In this document: positions 52,819 through 62,012 of the stretch, piece by piece
How positions within the stretch are numbered: position 1 is the stretch's first letter
How the letters are laid out: every line of letters starts with the position of its first letter
Notes under the pieces: model-generated
Seen by the model: the letters and a program-made list of their open reading frames with translations, nothing else
Told to the model about the DNA's origin: nothing
Databases searched by the model: none
Source of the DNA: Roseiflexus sp. RS-1
Lineage (GTDB): Bacteria > Chloroflexota > Chloroflexia > Chloroflexales > Roseiflexaceae
DNA: 64,000 nt
Direction of reading: 5' to 3'
Assembly: GCF_000016665.1 (NCBI RefSeq)
Contig: NC_009523.1
Span: 2,976,001-3,040,000, forward strand
Position numbers and translations under genes: made by a program

Positions 52819-52920
52819 AGGCAGGTTCTTTGTTCTTTCTCCCGTTTCAGCCATCAGGACGCCCCAACTCCCCCTTCTTGTGGAAGAAGGGAGTCGGGGG
52901 GATGAGGGGCACATGAGCGG
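52819..52920. repeat. Dispersed repeat copy 3
   Basis: CAGCCATCAGGACGCCCCAACTCCCCC with a CCCTTCTT..AAGAAGGG hairpin and GGGGGGATGAGGGGCA tail, the same family as 28504-28676 and 5427-5510. A GGGACGCCCGCGCACCCGGCAC motif follows. No gene in 52762-52957. Confidence 0.75.
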
Positions 52921-52957
52921 GACGCCCGCGCACCCGGCACGCAGGCGGTTCTATGCT

Positions 52958-55900
52958 CTAGCGAACGGTCAGCGGCAGGAATACCCGGTACTGCCCGGCT
53001 GAAGAAGAGACCGTGAAATCCTGCCCGCTCAGATCGCCAGCGACCGTCACGGTGCGCGAGGCGGGCGCGAAGGCGTACCCGTCAAGCGAAGGGGTAAGCG
53101 TGTATGCGCCCGCCGGGACGCCGCTCAGCGCGTAGAAGCCCTGCGCATCGGTCGTGGCGCTGCGCGTGCCGTCAGAGATGGTCACCCCTGCCACGCCGTT
53201 CCCCGCGCCGTCGGTTACCCGCCCGCGAATCGCGTAGGTCACGAGGGTCGCCGTGAAATCCTGCCCGCTCAGGTCGCCGGTGACCGTCACAGTGCGCGAG
53301 GCGGGCGCAAAGGCGTACCCGTCGCGGGATGGAGTGAGCGTGTATGCGCCCGCTGGGACGCCGCTCAGCGCGTAGAAGCCCTGCGCATCGGTCGTGGCGC
53401 TGCGCGTGCCGTCAGAGATGGTCACCCCTGCCACGCCGTTCCCCGCGCCGTCGGTTACCCGCCCGCGAATCGCGTAGGTCACGAGGGTCGCCGTGAAATC
53501 CTGCCCGCTCACTTCGCCGGTGACCGTCACGGTGCGCGAGGCGGGCGCGAAAGCGTACCCGTCGCGGGATGGAGTGAGCGTGTATGCGCCCGCCGGGACG
53601 CCGCTCAGCGCGTAGAAGCCCTGCGCATCGGTCGTGGCGCTGCGCGTTCCATCGGAGATGGTCACGCCTGCGATGCCGTTTCCGGCGCTATCGGTCACCC
53701 GCCCGCGAATGACATAGGTCGCAAGGGTCGCCGTGAAATCCTGCCCGCTCAGATGGCGGTTGACTGTAATCCGGCGCCGCTCTGGATTGAACGTGTAGCC
53801 GTTGCGAGACGGCACGAGCCAATACTCGCCCGGCGGTACGTTCAAGGCATAGCGCCCCTGGGCATCGGTCGTGGCGCTGCGCGTCCCATTAGAGATGGTA
53901 ACGCCTGCGATGCCGTTTCCGGCGCTATCGGTCACCCGCCCGCTGATGGTGCAGGAGAGACAGGTTGCGACAAAATCCTGCCCGTTGAGATCGCCATTAA
54001 CCGTGATCCAGCGTTGAGTCGGATTGAACACATAGGTATTGTGGGATGGAGTGAGCCAATACCCGCCTTGCGGCACATTCGTCAGAGCATAGCGCCCCTG
54101 GGCATCAGTTGTGGCGCTGCGCGTTCCATCAGAGATGGTCACGCCTGCGATGCCGTTCCCTGTGCTATCGGTCACCCGCCCGCGAATGACATAGGTCACG
54201 AGGGTCGCCGTGAAATCCTGTCCGTTGAGATCGCCATTAACCGTGATCCAGCGTTGAGTCGGATTGAACACATAGGTATTGTGGGATGGAGTGAGCCAAT
54301 ACCCGCCTTGCGGCACATTCGTCAGAGCATAGCGCCCCTGGGCATCAGTTGTGGCGCTGCGCGTTCCATCAGAGATGGTCACGCCTGCGATGCCGTTCCC
54401 TGTGCTATCGGTCACCCGCCCGCGAATGACATAGGTCACGAGGGTCGCCGTGAAATCCTGTCCGTTGAGATCGCCATTAACCGTGATCCAGCGTTGAGTC
54501 GGATTGAACACATAGGTATTGTGGGATGGAGTGAGCCAATACCCGCCTTGCGGCACATTCGTCAGAGCATAGCGCCCCTGGGCATCGGTCGTGGCGCTGC
54601 GCGTTCCATCGGAGATGGTCACGCCTGCGATGCCGTTCCCTGCGCTATCGGTCACCCGCCCGCGAATGACATAGGTCGCAAGGGTCGCCGTGAAATCCTG
54701 CCCGCTCAGATGGCGGTTGACTGTAATCCGGCGCCGCTCTGGATTGAACGTGTAGCCGTTGCGAGACGGCACGAGCCAATACTCGCCCGGCGGTACGTTC
54801 AAGGCATAGCGCCCCTGGGCATCGGTCGTGGCGCTGCGCGTCCCATTAGAGATGGTAACGCCTGCGATGCCGTTTCCGGCGCCATCGGTCACCCGCCCGC
54901 TGATGGTGCAGGAGAGACAGGTTGCGACAAAATCCTGCCCGTTGAGATCGCCATTAACCGTGATCCAGCGTTGAGTCGGATTGAACACATAGGTATTGTG
55001 GGATGGAGTGAGCCAATACCCGCCTTGCGGCACATTCGTCAGAGCATAGCGCCCCTGGGCATCAGTTGTGGCGCTGCGCGTTCCATCAGAGATGGTCACG
55101 CCTGCGATGCCGTTCCCTGCGCCATCGGTCACCTGCCCGCTGACGGTGTAGGTTGGAAGGATCGCAAAGTCCTGCCGATTCAGATTTCTGCCCGCGTTGA
55201 TAGTCACCGTGCGGCTGGATGGAGAAAAGACGAGACTGCTGCGCGATGGAGTGAGGGTATATGTGCCCGGAGGAACATGCTTCACAACGTACATGCCATA
55301 CTGATCGGTGAATGCACTCCGGACGCCATCAGACACCACAACATTCGCTATGCCACTCCCCAGCGACGTTACCTGTCCCGAAATCGCGGACGTGCCCGGC
55401 GCCAGGCGATCATAGTACGCATAGTCGATCCGTCGACCGATACCCGACACCCCGTAGCCGATCCACATATATCCGCCTTCACCCCACATGCTGCCCCACG
55501 AGTTGCGCAGACGCCACGCGCCCCGACTGCCTCTGCTATCGTCCCATCCCACCAGCACCACTGCATGGTTGATGCCTCCGTTGCATGCGGCTGACTCATC
55601 GGTCTCGAAGACTCCTGATCGGTACCACATAAAGCGCGAACCCGCGCAGACATAGGCGGACACCGGACCGTGCTCATAGATGATGCGCTTGATGGTAGCG
55701 ATGTCGGCATTGAAGACCTGGTTCCACGCCAGGAGACGTTCGTGGTGGGGCAGTGCGCGGGTGAGCGGCACATCCTGACCAAGGTACGGAAGGTCGCTTT
55801 CATAGACGGCGCCCGCCTCTGTTTGATGCGCTGGAAGATCACCGATGAACAGGTCATATGCCGGTCCCCCTCCATTACACGTACCGTGTGTTCCCGCCGA

Positions 55901-56566
55901 GATCAGGTACTGCTCCGACAGATCGCGTTCGACGCCATCGATGCGCTTGAGCGCGGACTCGACCACCCCCGTCGTGGCGAATGCCCAGCAGGATCCGCAT
56001 ACCCCCTGATCTTTCACCGGCGTGCAGGCGCCCTGATCACACCAGTTGAAGGCTGCGGGCAAACCCTCCTGTGCCCCCATCACCACCGGTGGAGGTGTGG
56101 AACCGGATGACGGTTGCGCCGCAGGCGACAGGACGGTGAAGCGACCGAGGGTTTCGACCCGAATGCTGAAGGTGCGCTGAACAGCGCGATCCCACGGTCG
56201 GCGGTAGACCAGGGTGAGCGTCTCTTCCCCGGCGCGTACCGGCAGGAACGTCAACACCTGCAATGCCGGTGCGCCCGTTTCCCCTCCCGTCGGAGACGGC
56301 GCCTCGAATACCGGGTCGCCCAGCGGTTGCAATAACGACGACGATTGTTCACTATCCCAAACGTAGCCGGTTGCGGGATGTCCCTCCAGTTTGACGATCA
56401 GGCGTTGCCCATCGGTCAGGGTAATCCTGGTTCCATCATGATCCAGCGTGACGATGACATCGTGCGACGATGATTGCACCAGCGATGGAAGAACGAGTAG
56501 CGCGAGGGAGATGCTCAGGAAGGTGAGCATGCCTGCCAGTCTGCGGAAGTGAGCGACGACGAGCAT
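52958..56566 (-). CDS. Secreted papain-like protease with fused chagasin-like domain and ten repeats
   Basis: A 1202-residue exported protein. A signal peptide (about 1-32) is followed by a chagasin/I42-like inhibitor domain (about 35-125) with the three binding-loop motifs HPATGYVW, GGETGAP and YRRPWD. The C1A peptidase domain has the Gln and Cys in DQGVCGSCWAF (about 189-197), His in GGINHAVVLVGW and Asn in LRNSWGSMWGEGGY. Ten carboxypeptidase-regulatory-like beta domains of about 80 residues follow, ending QYRVFLPLTVR. ATG 56566 has AGGAGG 9 bases upstream. It would be an extracellular protease whose propeptide is a self-inhibitor; that is inference. Confidence 0.88.
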   Translation of the reverse strand: MLVVAHFRRLAGMLTFLSISLALLVLPSLVQSSSHDVIVTLDHDGTRITLTDGQRLIVKLEGHPATGYVWDSEQSSSLLQPLGDPVFEAPSPTGGETGAPALQVLTFLPVRAGEETLTLVYRRPWDRAVQRTFSIRVETLGRFTVLSPAAQPSSGSTPPPVVMGAQEGLPAAFNWCDQGACTPVKDQGVCGSCWAFATTGVVESALKRIDGVERDLSEQYLISAGTHGTCNGGGPAYDLFIGDLPAHQTEAGAVYESDLPYLGQDVPLTRALPHHERLLAWNQVFNADIATIKRIIYEHGPVSAYVCAGSRFMWYRSGVFETDESAACNGGINHAVVLVGWDDSRGSRGAWRLRNSWGSMWGEGGYMWIGYGVSGIGRRIDYAYYDRLAPGTSAISGQVTSLGSGIANVVVSDGVRSAFTDQYGMYVVKHVPPGTYTLTPSRSSLVFSPSSRTVTINAGRNLNRQDFAILPTYTVSGQVTDGAGNGIAGVTISDGTRSATTDAQGRYALTNVPQGGYWLTPSHNTYVFNPTQRWITVNGDLNGQDFVATCLSCTISGRVTDGAGNGIAGVTISNGTRSATTDAQGRYALNVPPGEYWLVPSRNGYTFNPERRRITVNRHLSGQDFTATLATYVIRGRVTDSAGNGIAGVTISDGTRSATTDAQGRYALTNVPQGGYWLTPSHNTYVFNPTQRWITVNGDLNGQDFTATLVTYVIRGRVTDSTGNGIAGVTISDGTRSATTDAQGRYALTNVPQGGYWLTPSHNTYVFNPTQRWITVNGDLNGQDFTATLVTYVIRGRVTDSTGNGIAGVTISDGTRSATTDAQGRYALTNVPQGGYWLTPSHNTYVFNPTQRWITVNGDLNGQDFVATCLSCTISGRVTDSAGNGIAGVTISNGTRSATTDAQGRYALNVPPGEYWLVPSRNGYTFNPERRRITVNRHLSGQDFTATLATYVIRGRVTDSAGNGIAGVTISDGTRSATTDAQGFYALSGVPAGAYTLTPSRDGYAFAPASRTVTVTGEVSGQDFTATLVTYAIRGRVTDGAGNGVAGVTISDGTRSATTDAQGFYALSGVPAGAYTLTPSRDGYAFAPASRTVTVTGDLSGQDFTATLVTYAIRGRVTDGAGNGVAGVTISDGTRSATTDAQGFYALSGVPAGAYTLTPSLDGYAFAPASRTVTVAGDLSGQDFTVSSSAGQYRVFLPLTVR
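52990..55390. repeat. 240-bp coding tandem repeats in the protease gene
   Basis: Ten units of about 240 bp. Units 2-4 and 6-8 share an ordered pattern (a unit ending in a VATCLSCT-type segment, then a unit with NGT and a HLSGQ segment), indicating a block duplication. The large plus-strand open frame over 53753-55594 is the antisense of these repeats. Confidence 0.85.
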
Positions 56567-56696
56567 AACGACGTTCCTCCTGGTAAGACGAAGCGGCAGT
56601 GTCGCATGCTGGCGGCGGAATGCCTTATTGTTCAAAAATGATTGTAGAGGGCTGTCAAGCGCCTTGGAACTGAGACGATGTTCCTATTTTTCCGGT

Positions 56697-56708
56697 AGTA
56701 CCGGTACT
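56697..56708. promoter_or_regulatory. 12-bp perfect palindrome, candidate operator
   Basis: AGTACCGGTACT lies between the divergent protease and amylase genes, 14 bases before the amylase -35. It could bind a repressor or activator; no regulator is encoded nearby. Confidence 0.4.
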
Positions 56709-56721
56709 GTTCACTTTCCTC

Positions 56722-56750
56722 TTGACCGGTTTAGTCGGTTGTGCTATACT
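56722..56750 (+). promoter_or_regulatory. Promoter of the amylase gene
   Basis: TTGACC (56722-56727), 17 bases, then TATACT (56745-56750) preceded by TGC, a strong extended promoter. The predicted leader is about 195 bases. Confidence 0.65.
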
Positions 56751-56950
56751 CGGCGCATCCAGGGACATCAATCGGTCGTCAACGCATATAGCGCATCTGC
56801 ACGCGATCCGTGACGTACGTTCGCAGGCAGGTTGCGGTAGAGGTGGTGCTGCGCTTTTTTAGCGCCACGCGCTCGATCATGTGCGTTGGATGGCGGCATG
56901 CTTCCTGGGGCGGTTGCCCCTTGTTATCCGCTCGAGCAAAGGAGCTACGA

Positions 56951-59900
56951 ATGAGCCACGATCGTCGCTACCGCTGGACTGCGCTGTTCGCCCTGTTTGG
57001 TCTGGTTATCGCTACCTTCGCTCTCCCCGGCGCACCACGTGTGGTGCGCGCCTCCGACACTCCCACACCCGCATCGGTCACAATTGCCGGCAGTTTTCAG
57101 AGTGAACTGGGTTGCCCCGGCGACTGGCAGCCTGAATGCACCGTCACCCGCCTGGTGTACGATGCAACTGATCAGGTCTGGCAGGCGACCTTTACAATTC
57201 CTGCTGGCTCATGGGAGTACAAGGCAGCGCTGAATGGATCATGGGACGAAAACTATGGCGCGAATGCGCAGCGCAATGGTTCCAACATTGCCCTGTCACT
57301 CAGTTCACCCGCCCCTGTCAGGTTCTACTACGACCACGAAACGCACTGGGTCACCAGCAACCGCAATACCCGCATCGTCACCGCGCCCGGCGACTACCAG
57401 AGCGAACTGGGTTGCCCTGGCGACTGGCAACCGGATTGTTTGCGCTCCTGGTTGCAGGACCCTGATGGCGATGGAACCTTCAGTGCGACGGTAACCGGTC
57501 TGCCCGCCGGTCATTACCAGTTCAAGATCGCCATCGATGAGAATTGGAGCGAAAACTACGGTGCTGGCAGCACTCCTGGCGGGGCGAATATTCCGTTCAG
57601 TGTGCCTGCACCTGGCTATCGGGTGACGTTCAGGTTCGTTTCGGCGACCAACACGCCGTCGGTGACGGTCGTCAGCTCCGGGGCGCAGCCGGATAACAAT
57701 GTCGAGTGGGATGGCGTGCGCCACGACTCGCGCGATCCGCTCTACCGCACGCCGGGTGGAGCGGTTCCAGCCGGGACGCCGGTCACCATCCGTCTGCGCA
57801 CCTTCCACAACGATGTGACGTCGGTTCGTCTGCGGGTGTACGACCTGAATGCCAGCGCGCAACGGTTTTACGATATGGCGCCTGCCGCAACCGACGTGGC
57901 GTGCTATCAGGAAGGTCTTGACGGTAAAACCTGTGACTTCTGGGAGGTGACACTCAACGAGGCGTCGCCGAATAATCTCTGGTATCGGTTCATTGTGACC
58001 GATGGCAGCGATACAGATTATTACGACGACAATACCCCTGCGCTCGATGGCGGTTTGGGCGGAATGACCGACGATCAGGAGGATCACAGTTGGGCGCTGA
58101 TGTTCTACGATCCGGCGTTTACCGTGCCGGAGTGGGCGAAGAACGCCGTGATCTACCAGATCTTCCCGGATCGCTTCCGCAATGGCGACCCGCGCAACGA
58201 CCCGCGCACCGGCGACAGCCGGTATGACGATCCGGTCATCGCGCTGCCGTGGGGGGAGTTGCCTGAGGGATACTGCCGCAACTACAGCGACGCCGCCACC
58301 AACTGCCCGTGGCGCTTCGACGACACGCCGCCGTCATGGAGTCCAACGAAGGAGAGTCCACGTGGACGCGACTACTATGGCGGTGATCTGCGCGGTGTGA
58401 TCGGCCGGCTCGATTACCTGAAGAATCTCGGCGTGACGGTGATCTATTTCAACCCGATCTTCCACGCGAAGTCGAACCACCGCTACGATACCTACGACTA
58501 CTTCCGCATCGATCCGGCGCTCGGCACACTCGCCGACTTCCGGCGTCTGGTGCGCGAGGCGGAACGGCGCGGCATCCGCGTGATCGTCGATAGCGTCTTC
58601 AACCACATGTCATCGGATAGTCCGCAGTTCGACCGCTACGGGTACTACGCCACCCTCGGCGCGTGTGAGTCGGCTGCATCGCCCTACCGCGACTGGTTCC
58701 GTTTCCGCCGACCCGGACCGGGCGAACCGTCACCCTGTGCGCCATCGACTCCAGGCGGCGACGATACCTACTACGTCGGCTGGTTTGGCTTCGACAGCAT
58801 TCCGGAGATACGGAAAGAAAATCCGGCGGTGCTGAACTATTTCGTGATCGGACCGAACAGCGTGTCGCGCTACTGGTTGCGCCAGGGAGCGAGCGGATGG
58901 CGCCTCGATGTGATGGGTGATTCGTCCTTCCCGCCGGACTACTGGACCACCTTCCGCACGGTGGTGCGCGAAACGCGCCACGATGCGCTGATCATCGGCG
59001 AGTTGTGGCAGAAAGATAGCACGCTGCTCCGACATCTGCGCGGCGATACTGCCGACACAACGATGAACTACCGTCTGCGCGATGCGATCATCGGCTTGCT
59101 GACGCCAGGACCTTTCGACTCGAAAGGGTTCGCCGACAGCGGACGCCAGATCACGCCGTCGGAGTTCGCCAACCGTATCAGTTCCATTCGTGAAGACTAC
59201 CCCGACGCTGCCTATCTGACGCTGATGAACCTGGTCGGCAGCCACGACACCGAGCGCATCCTGTGGACGTTGACGCCGGGCGCCGAGACCCGCGCCGATA
59301 AGGAGTTCAACGCCGCCAATCTGGCGAACGGCAAACAACGCCTGCGGATCGCTTCGCTCATTCAGTTCACCATGCCCGGCGCTCCGACGATCTACTACGG
59401 CGATGAGGTTGGCGTCACCGGCGATGACGATCCCGATGACCGGCGCACCTATCCGTGGGTGGAGACCGGCGGGAATCCCGATCGATCGCTGCTGCGTCAC
59501 TACAGCGACCTGGCGCGCATCCGCCATCACTACCGCTCGCTGCACGCCGGCAATCTCCGCTTCCTGATGGCAGACGATGCTGCCGGAACGGTTGCCTATG
59601 CGCGCATCAGCGGCGATGACGCGGCAATTGTGGCGATCAATCGCAGTTCGCAATCGCGCACGGTTGATATTCCGGTCGCTGGCGTTGTTCCCGACGGTAC
59701 GGCTTTCTTCCCTTCGTACTGCGTTGCCAATGACCAGTTGAAGGACTGGCTGAATGTTCAGAACGGCACAGTGCGGGTGACGCTCAACCCGATGAGCGCC
59801 GTGCTGCTGACCAGTTACCTTGCCGATCTGACGCCGCCGCCGGTTCCGACCAGCCTGCGGGTGACGGGTGAGGGCGACGGGCAGGTAAGCCTGGCGTGGA

Positions 59901-61156
59901 ACAGCGTCCCCGGTGCAGCCGGATACAACCTCTACCGCAGTCCGTTGAGCGGCGGCGGTTTCGTGAAGGTCAACAATGCGCCGCTGAGCGCAACCGCCTA
60001 CACCGACGCCGGGCTGCGCAATGCGCGCGACTACTTCTACGTCGTCACATCCCTGGACGAGAAAGGGAACGAAAGCGCATTCTCGAACGAAGTCCAGGCG
60101 ATGCCTCGCCTCCAGATCGGATGGGCGAACCTGCAATGGCCCCCATCGATTACCCACACCATCAGCGCAATCAACCGCACCCCGCTGATCTTCGGTCAGG
60201 TCTGGATCGATGGCGTTACCAACCGTCCGGGAGCGACGGAAGGATTGCGCGCGCAACTCGGGTATGGTCCACGCGACAGCGACCCGGCAGGCAACCCCGC
60301 ATGGATCTGGATCGAGGCTGAGTTCAACGTCGATGCTGGCAACAACGACGAGTTCAAAGCCAGTCTGCTGCCTGATCAAACCGGAGATTTCGACTACGCT
60401 TATCGCTACAGCACGACCAATGGACGCGAATGGACCTATGCCGACCTGGACGGCATCGGCAACGGCTACAGCCCATCACAGGCGGGCAAACTCACGGTCG
60501 TCGCCAGCAGCGACACCACGCCGCCAGCGACGCCAACCGGTCTGACTGTCGTCACCGCTTCGCCAGCAGGCATTACCCTGCGCTGGAACGCGGTGACTGG
60601 CGATCCGACCCTCTACGGCTACGAAGTGCGTCGCAGCAGCGTGGCAGGCGGACCGTACACCACGATTGCGACGGTCACCGGCGTCGAGTACACCGACACG
60701 TCCATCACCCAGGGCGCAACCTACTACTACGTCGTTCGCGCGGTGGATACGTCGTTCAACCGCTCCGCCAATTCCGCCGAAGTCGCGGCGACCGCCGAAC
60801 TGCGGACGGTGAGCGTCACATTTACCGTGACTATACCACCCACGACCCCGGCAGGCAGTACAGTCTACATCGCCGGGTTCCTCGACCGTCTCGACGGCAA
60901 CCTGCCGCAGTGGAATCCCGGCGGCGTGGCGCTGACCCAGACCGGTCCGAACCAGTGGTCGATCACACTCACCGGTAAGGAGACAACCCAGATCGAGTAC
61001 AAGTACACCCTTGGTTCGTGGGATTACGTCGAGAAGGGTGCGGCGTGCGACGAGATCGCCAACCGCCAGTTGACTCTCACCTATGGTGTGAGCGGTGTGC
61101 AGATCGTGAACGATAGCGTACCAAACTGGCGCAATGTTGCGCCGTGCGGCAACTGA
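56951..61156 (+). CDS. Secreted multidomain GH13 alpha-amylase/pullulanase
   Basis: A 1401-residue exported starch-degrading enzyme. A signal peptide (about 1-33) is followed by two X25-type pullulanase domains (ELGCPGDWQP in each), a neopullulanase-like N-domain, and a GH13 barrel. The barrel regions are DSVFNH (I, about 547), GWRLDVMGD (II, nucleophile Asp, about 650), IIGELW (III, acid Glu, about 681) and LVGSHDTE (IV, about 761). Two FN3 domains and a C-terminal CBM20-like domain (SVTFTVTIPPTTPAGSTVYI) end the chain. ATG 56951 follows AAGGAG. It attacks alpha-1,4 and perhaps alpha-1,6 glucan bonds outside the cell. Confidence 0.93.
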   Translation: MSHDRRYRWTALFALFGLVIATFALPGAPRVVRASDTPTPASVTIAGSFQSELGCPGDWQPECTVTRLVYDATDQVWQATFTIPAGSWEYKAALNGSWDENYGANAQRNGSNIALSLSSPAPVRFYYDHETHWVTSNRNTRIVTAPGDYQSELGCPGDWQPDCLRSWLQDPDGDGTFSATVTGLPAGHYQFKIAIDENWSENYGAGSTPGGANIPFSVPAPGYRVTFRFVSATNTPSVTVVSSGAQPDNNVEWDGVRHDSRDPLYRTPGGAVPAGTPVTIRLRTFHNDVTSVRLRVYDLNASAQRFYDMAPAATDVACYQEGLDGKTCDFWEVTLNEASPNNLWYRFIVTDGSDTDYYDDNTPALDGGLGGMTDDQEDHSWALMFYDPAFTVPEWAKNAVIYQIFPDRFRNGDPRNDPRTGDSRYDDPVIALPWGELPEGYCRNYSDAATNCPWRFDDTPPSWSPTKESPRGRDYYGGDLRGVIGRLDYLKNLGVTVIYFNPIFHAKSNHRYDTYDYFRIDPALGTLADFRRLVREAERRGIRVIVDSVFNHMSSDSPQFDRYGYYATLGACESAASPYRDWFRFRRPGPGEPSPCAPSTPGGDDTYYVGWFGFDSIPEIRKENPAVLNYFVIGPNSVSRYWLRQGASGWRLDVMGDSSFPPDYWTTFRTVVRETRHDALIIGELWQKDSTLLRHLRGDTADTTMNYRLRDAIIGLLTPGPFDSKGFADSGRQITPSEFANRISSIREDYPDAAYLTLMNLVGSHDTERILWTLTPGAETRADKEFNAANLANGKQRLRIASLIQFTMPGAPTIYYGDEVGVTGDDDPDDRRTYPWVETGGNPDRSLLRHYSDLARIRHHYRSLHAGNLRFLMADDAAGTVAYARISGDDAAIVAINRSSQSRTVDIPVAGVVPDGTAFFPSYCVANDQLKDWLNVQNGTVRVTLNPMSAVLLTSYLADLTPPPVPTSLRVTGEGDGQVSLAWNSVPGAAGYNLYRSPLSGGGFVKVNNAPLSATAYTDAGLRNARDYFYVVTSLDEKGNESAFSNEVQAMPRLQIGWANLQWPPSITHTISAINRTPLIFGQVWIDGVTNRPGATEGLRAQLGYGPRDSDPAGNPAWIWIEAEFNVDAGNNDEFKASLLPDQTGDFDYAYRYSTTNGREWTYADLDGIGNGYSPSQAGKLTVVASSDTTPPATPTGLTVVTASPAGITLRWNAVTGDPTLYGYEVRRSSVAGGPYTTIATVTGVEYTDTSITQGATYYYVVRAVDTSFNRSANSAEVAATAELRTVSVTFTVTIPPTTPAGSTVYIAGFLDRLDGNLPQWNPGGVALTQTGPNQWSITLTGKETTQIEYKYTLGSWDYVEKGAACDEIANRQLTLTYGVSGVQIVNDSVPNWRNVAPCGN

Positions 61157-61185
61157 AAACCAATCCGGGGGCGATCCATCGGCGT

Positions 61186-61221
61186 GGCGGAGGCGGTGCA
61201 CTGAACCGCCTCCGCCGCATT
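61186..61221 (+). terminator. Intrinsic terminator after the amylase gene
   Basis: GGCGGAGGCGGT and ACCGCCTCCGCC form a perfect 12-bp stem with a 7-base loop, followed by GCATTTT, 30 bases after the stop. Confidence 0.88.
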
Positions 61222-61290
61222 TTGAGCGGATATAGTATTCCTGACAGATGGAGCGTTTTCTGGCGCCTCCTGGTCCCGGCGGAAATCTCT

Positions 61291-61318
61291 TTGCACCGCG
61301 TATGCGCTGTGATACAAT
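61291..61318 (+). promoter_or_regulatory. Promoter of the MntA-like gene
   Basis: TTGCAC, 16 bases, then TGA-TACAAT (extended -10 at 61310-61318). It lies about 50 bases before the ATG. Confidence 0.5.
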
Positions 61319-61370
61319 TCTCTCTCATAACGGACTGCGCATCCGGTGCCCCTGACACGGAGATCAAGCT

Positions 61371-61673
61371 ATGAAAAACATCCATCTCTCTCCTGAATGT
61401 ATTGCAGCATTCTGCCGGAAGCACGGCATCCGGCAGCTGGCGGTCTTCGGTTCAGCGTTACGGGACGACTTCAGGCCGGATAGTGATGTGGATATTCTGG
61501 TCGAGTTCGAGCCAGACCGCATTCCTACCCTCTTTGATATTGCTGGCATGGAACAGGAACTCTCAATGCTGTTGGGAGGACGAACGGTTGACCTGCGCAC
61601 GCCGGAGGATCTCAGTCCGTATTTCCGAAGTCAAGTCATCGCTGAAGCAGAAGTACAGTATGCAGCCGGATGA
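61371..61673 (+). CDS. MntA-like nucleotidyltransferase antitoxin
   Basis: A 100-residue minimal nucleotidyltransferase with the signature [18 protein letters not shown], in which GS and the two Asp of DVD bind nucleotide and metal. Known MntA antitoxins AMPylate the HepT toxin and so neutralise it. The frame is intact with all key residues. GGAG precedes the ATG. It overlaps the following HepT-like gene by 14 bases, the normal arrangement for such pairs. Confidence 0.88.
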   Translation: MKNIHLSPECIAAFCRKHGIRQLAVFGSALRDDFRPDSDVDILVEFEPDRIPTLFDIAGMEQELSMLLGGRTVDLRTPEDLSPYFRSQVIAEAEVQYAAG

Positions 61674-61936
61674 TCTGATCCGACTTCAGCACATGCTGGA
61701 TGCCGCTCGCGAGGCCGTAGGATTTATTCGCCACCGTAACCGGGGTGATCTGGATCACGATCGCCAGCTTACGTGGGCATTGGTCAAAGCTGATGTGCTG
61801 GTCTATTCCGAGGCGGAATGCCAGCGACGCAGCCGGACGCAGGGCGCTGCGCTGTACCGGACGCGCAAGGAAGAAAGACTCCTCTATGAATCTGCATTTT
61901 GAAGAGGTCTGGCGGTCGCTGCGCCTGGTAGCCCCT
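61660..61936 (+). pseudogene. HepT-like toxin, frameshifted and truncated
   Basis: The frame starting at ATG 61660 reads [20 protein letters not shown] and LTWALVKAD, clear HepT-type helices, but ends after 80 residues at 61902 where intact HepT proteins have about 110-120. The RX4-6H RNase motif expected near the C-terminus is absent. A segment in another frame (61866-61936) reads MNLHFEEVWRSL, like the end of HepT. I infer a frameshift plus decay, so the toxin is probably dead. A short functional form cannot be excluded. Confidence 0.7.
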
Positions 61937-61964
61937 TGACATTGATCACGTGTTGATATATAGT
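61936..61964 (+). promoter_or_regulatory. Consensus-like promoter of the PD-(D/E)XK gene
   Basis: TTGACA (61936-61941), 17 bases, then TATAGT (61959-61964). This is the most canonical promoter in the window and lacks the extended TG of the local type, as expected for an acquired gene. Confidence 0.7.
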
Positions 61965-62012
61965 CTTATATGACAACAGGTTGCGCAACAAAACAGGAAG
62001 TGAGCGACTGCT

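Noticed and set aside
53753-55594. 613-codon plus-strand frame
   Set aside because: Antisense of the 240-bp protease repeats; the repeated protein text mirrors the coding repeats.
58730-60379. 549-codon minus-strand frame opposite the amylase gene
   Set aside because: Shadow frame; no domains, ribosome site or promoter.
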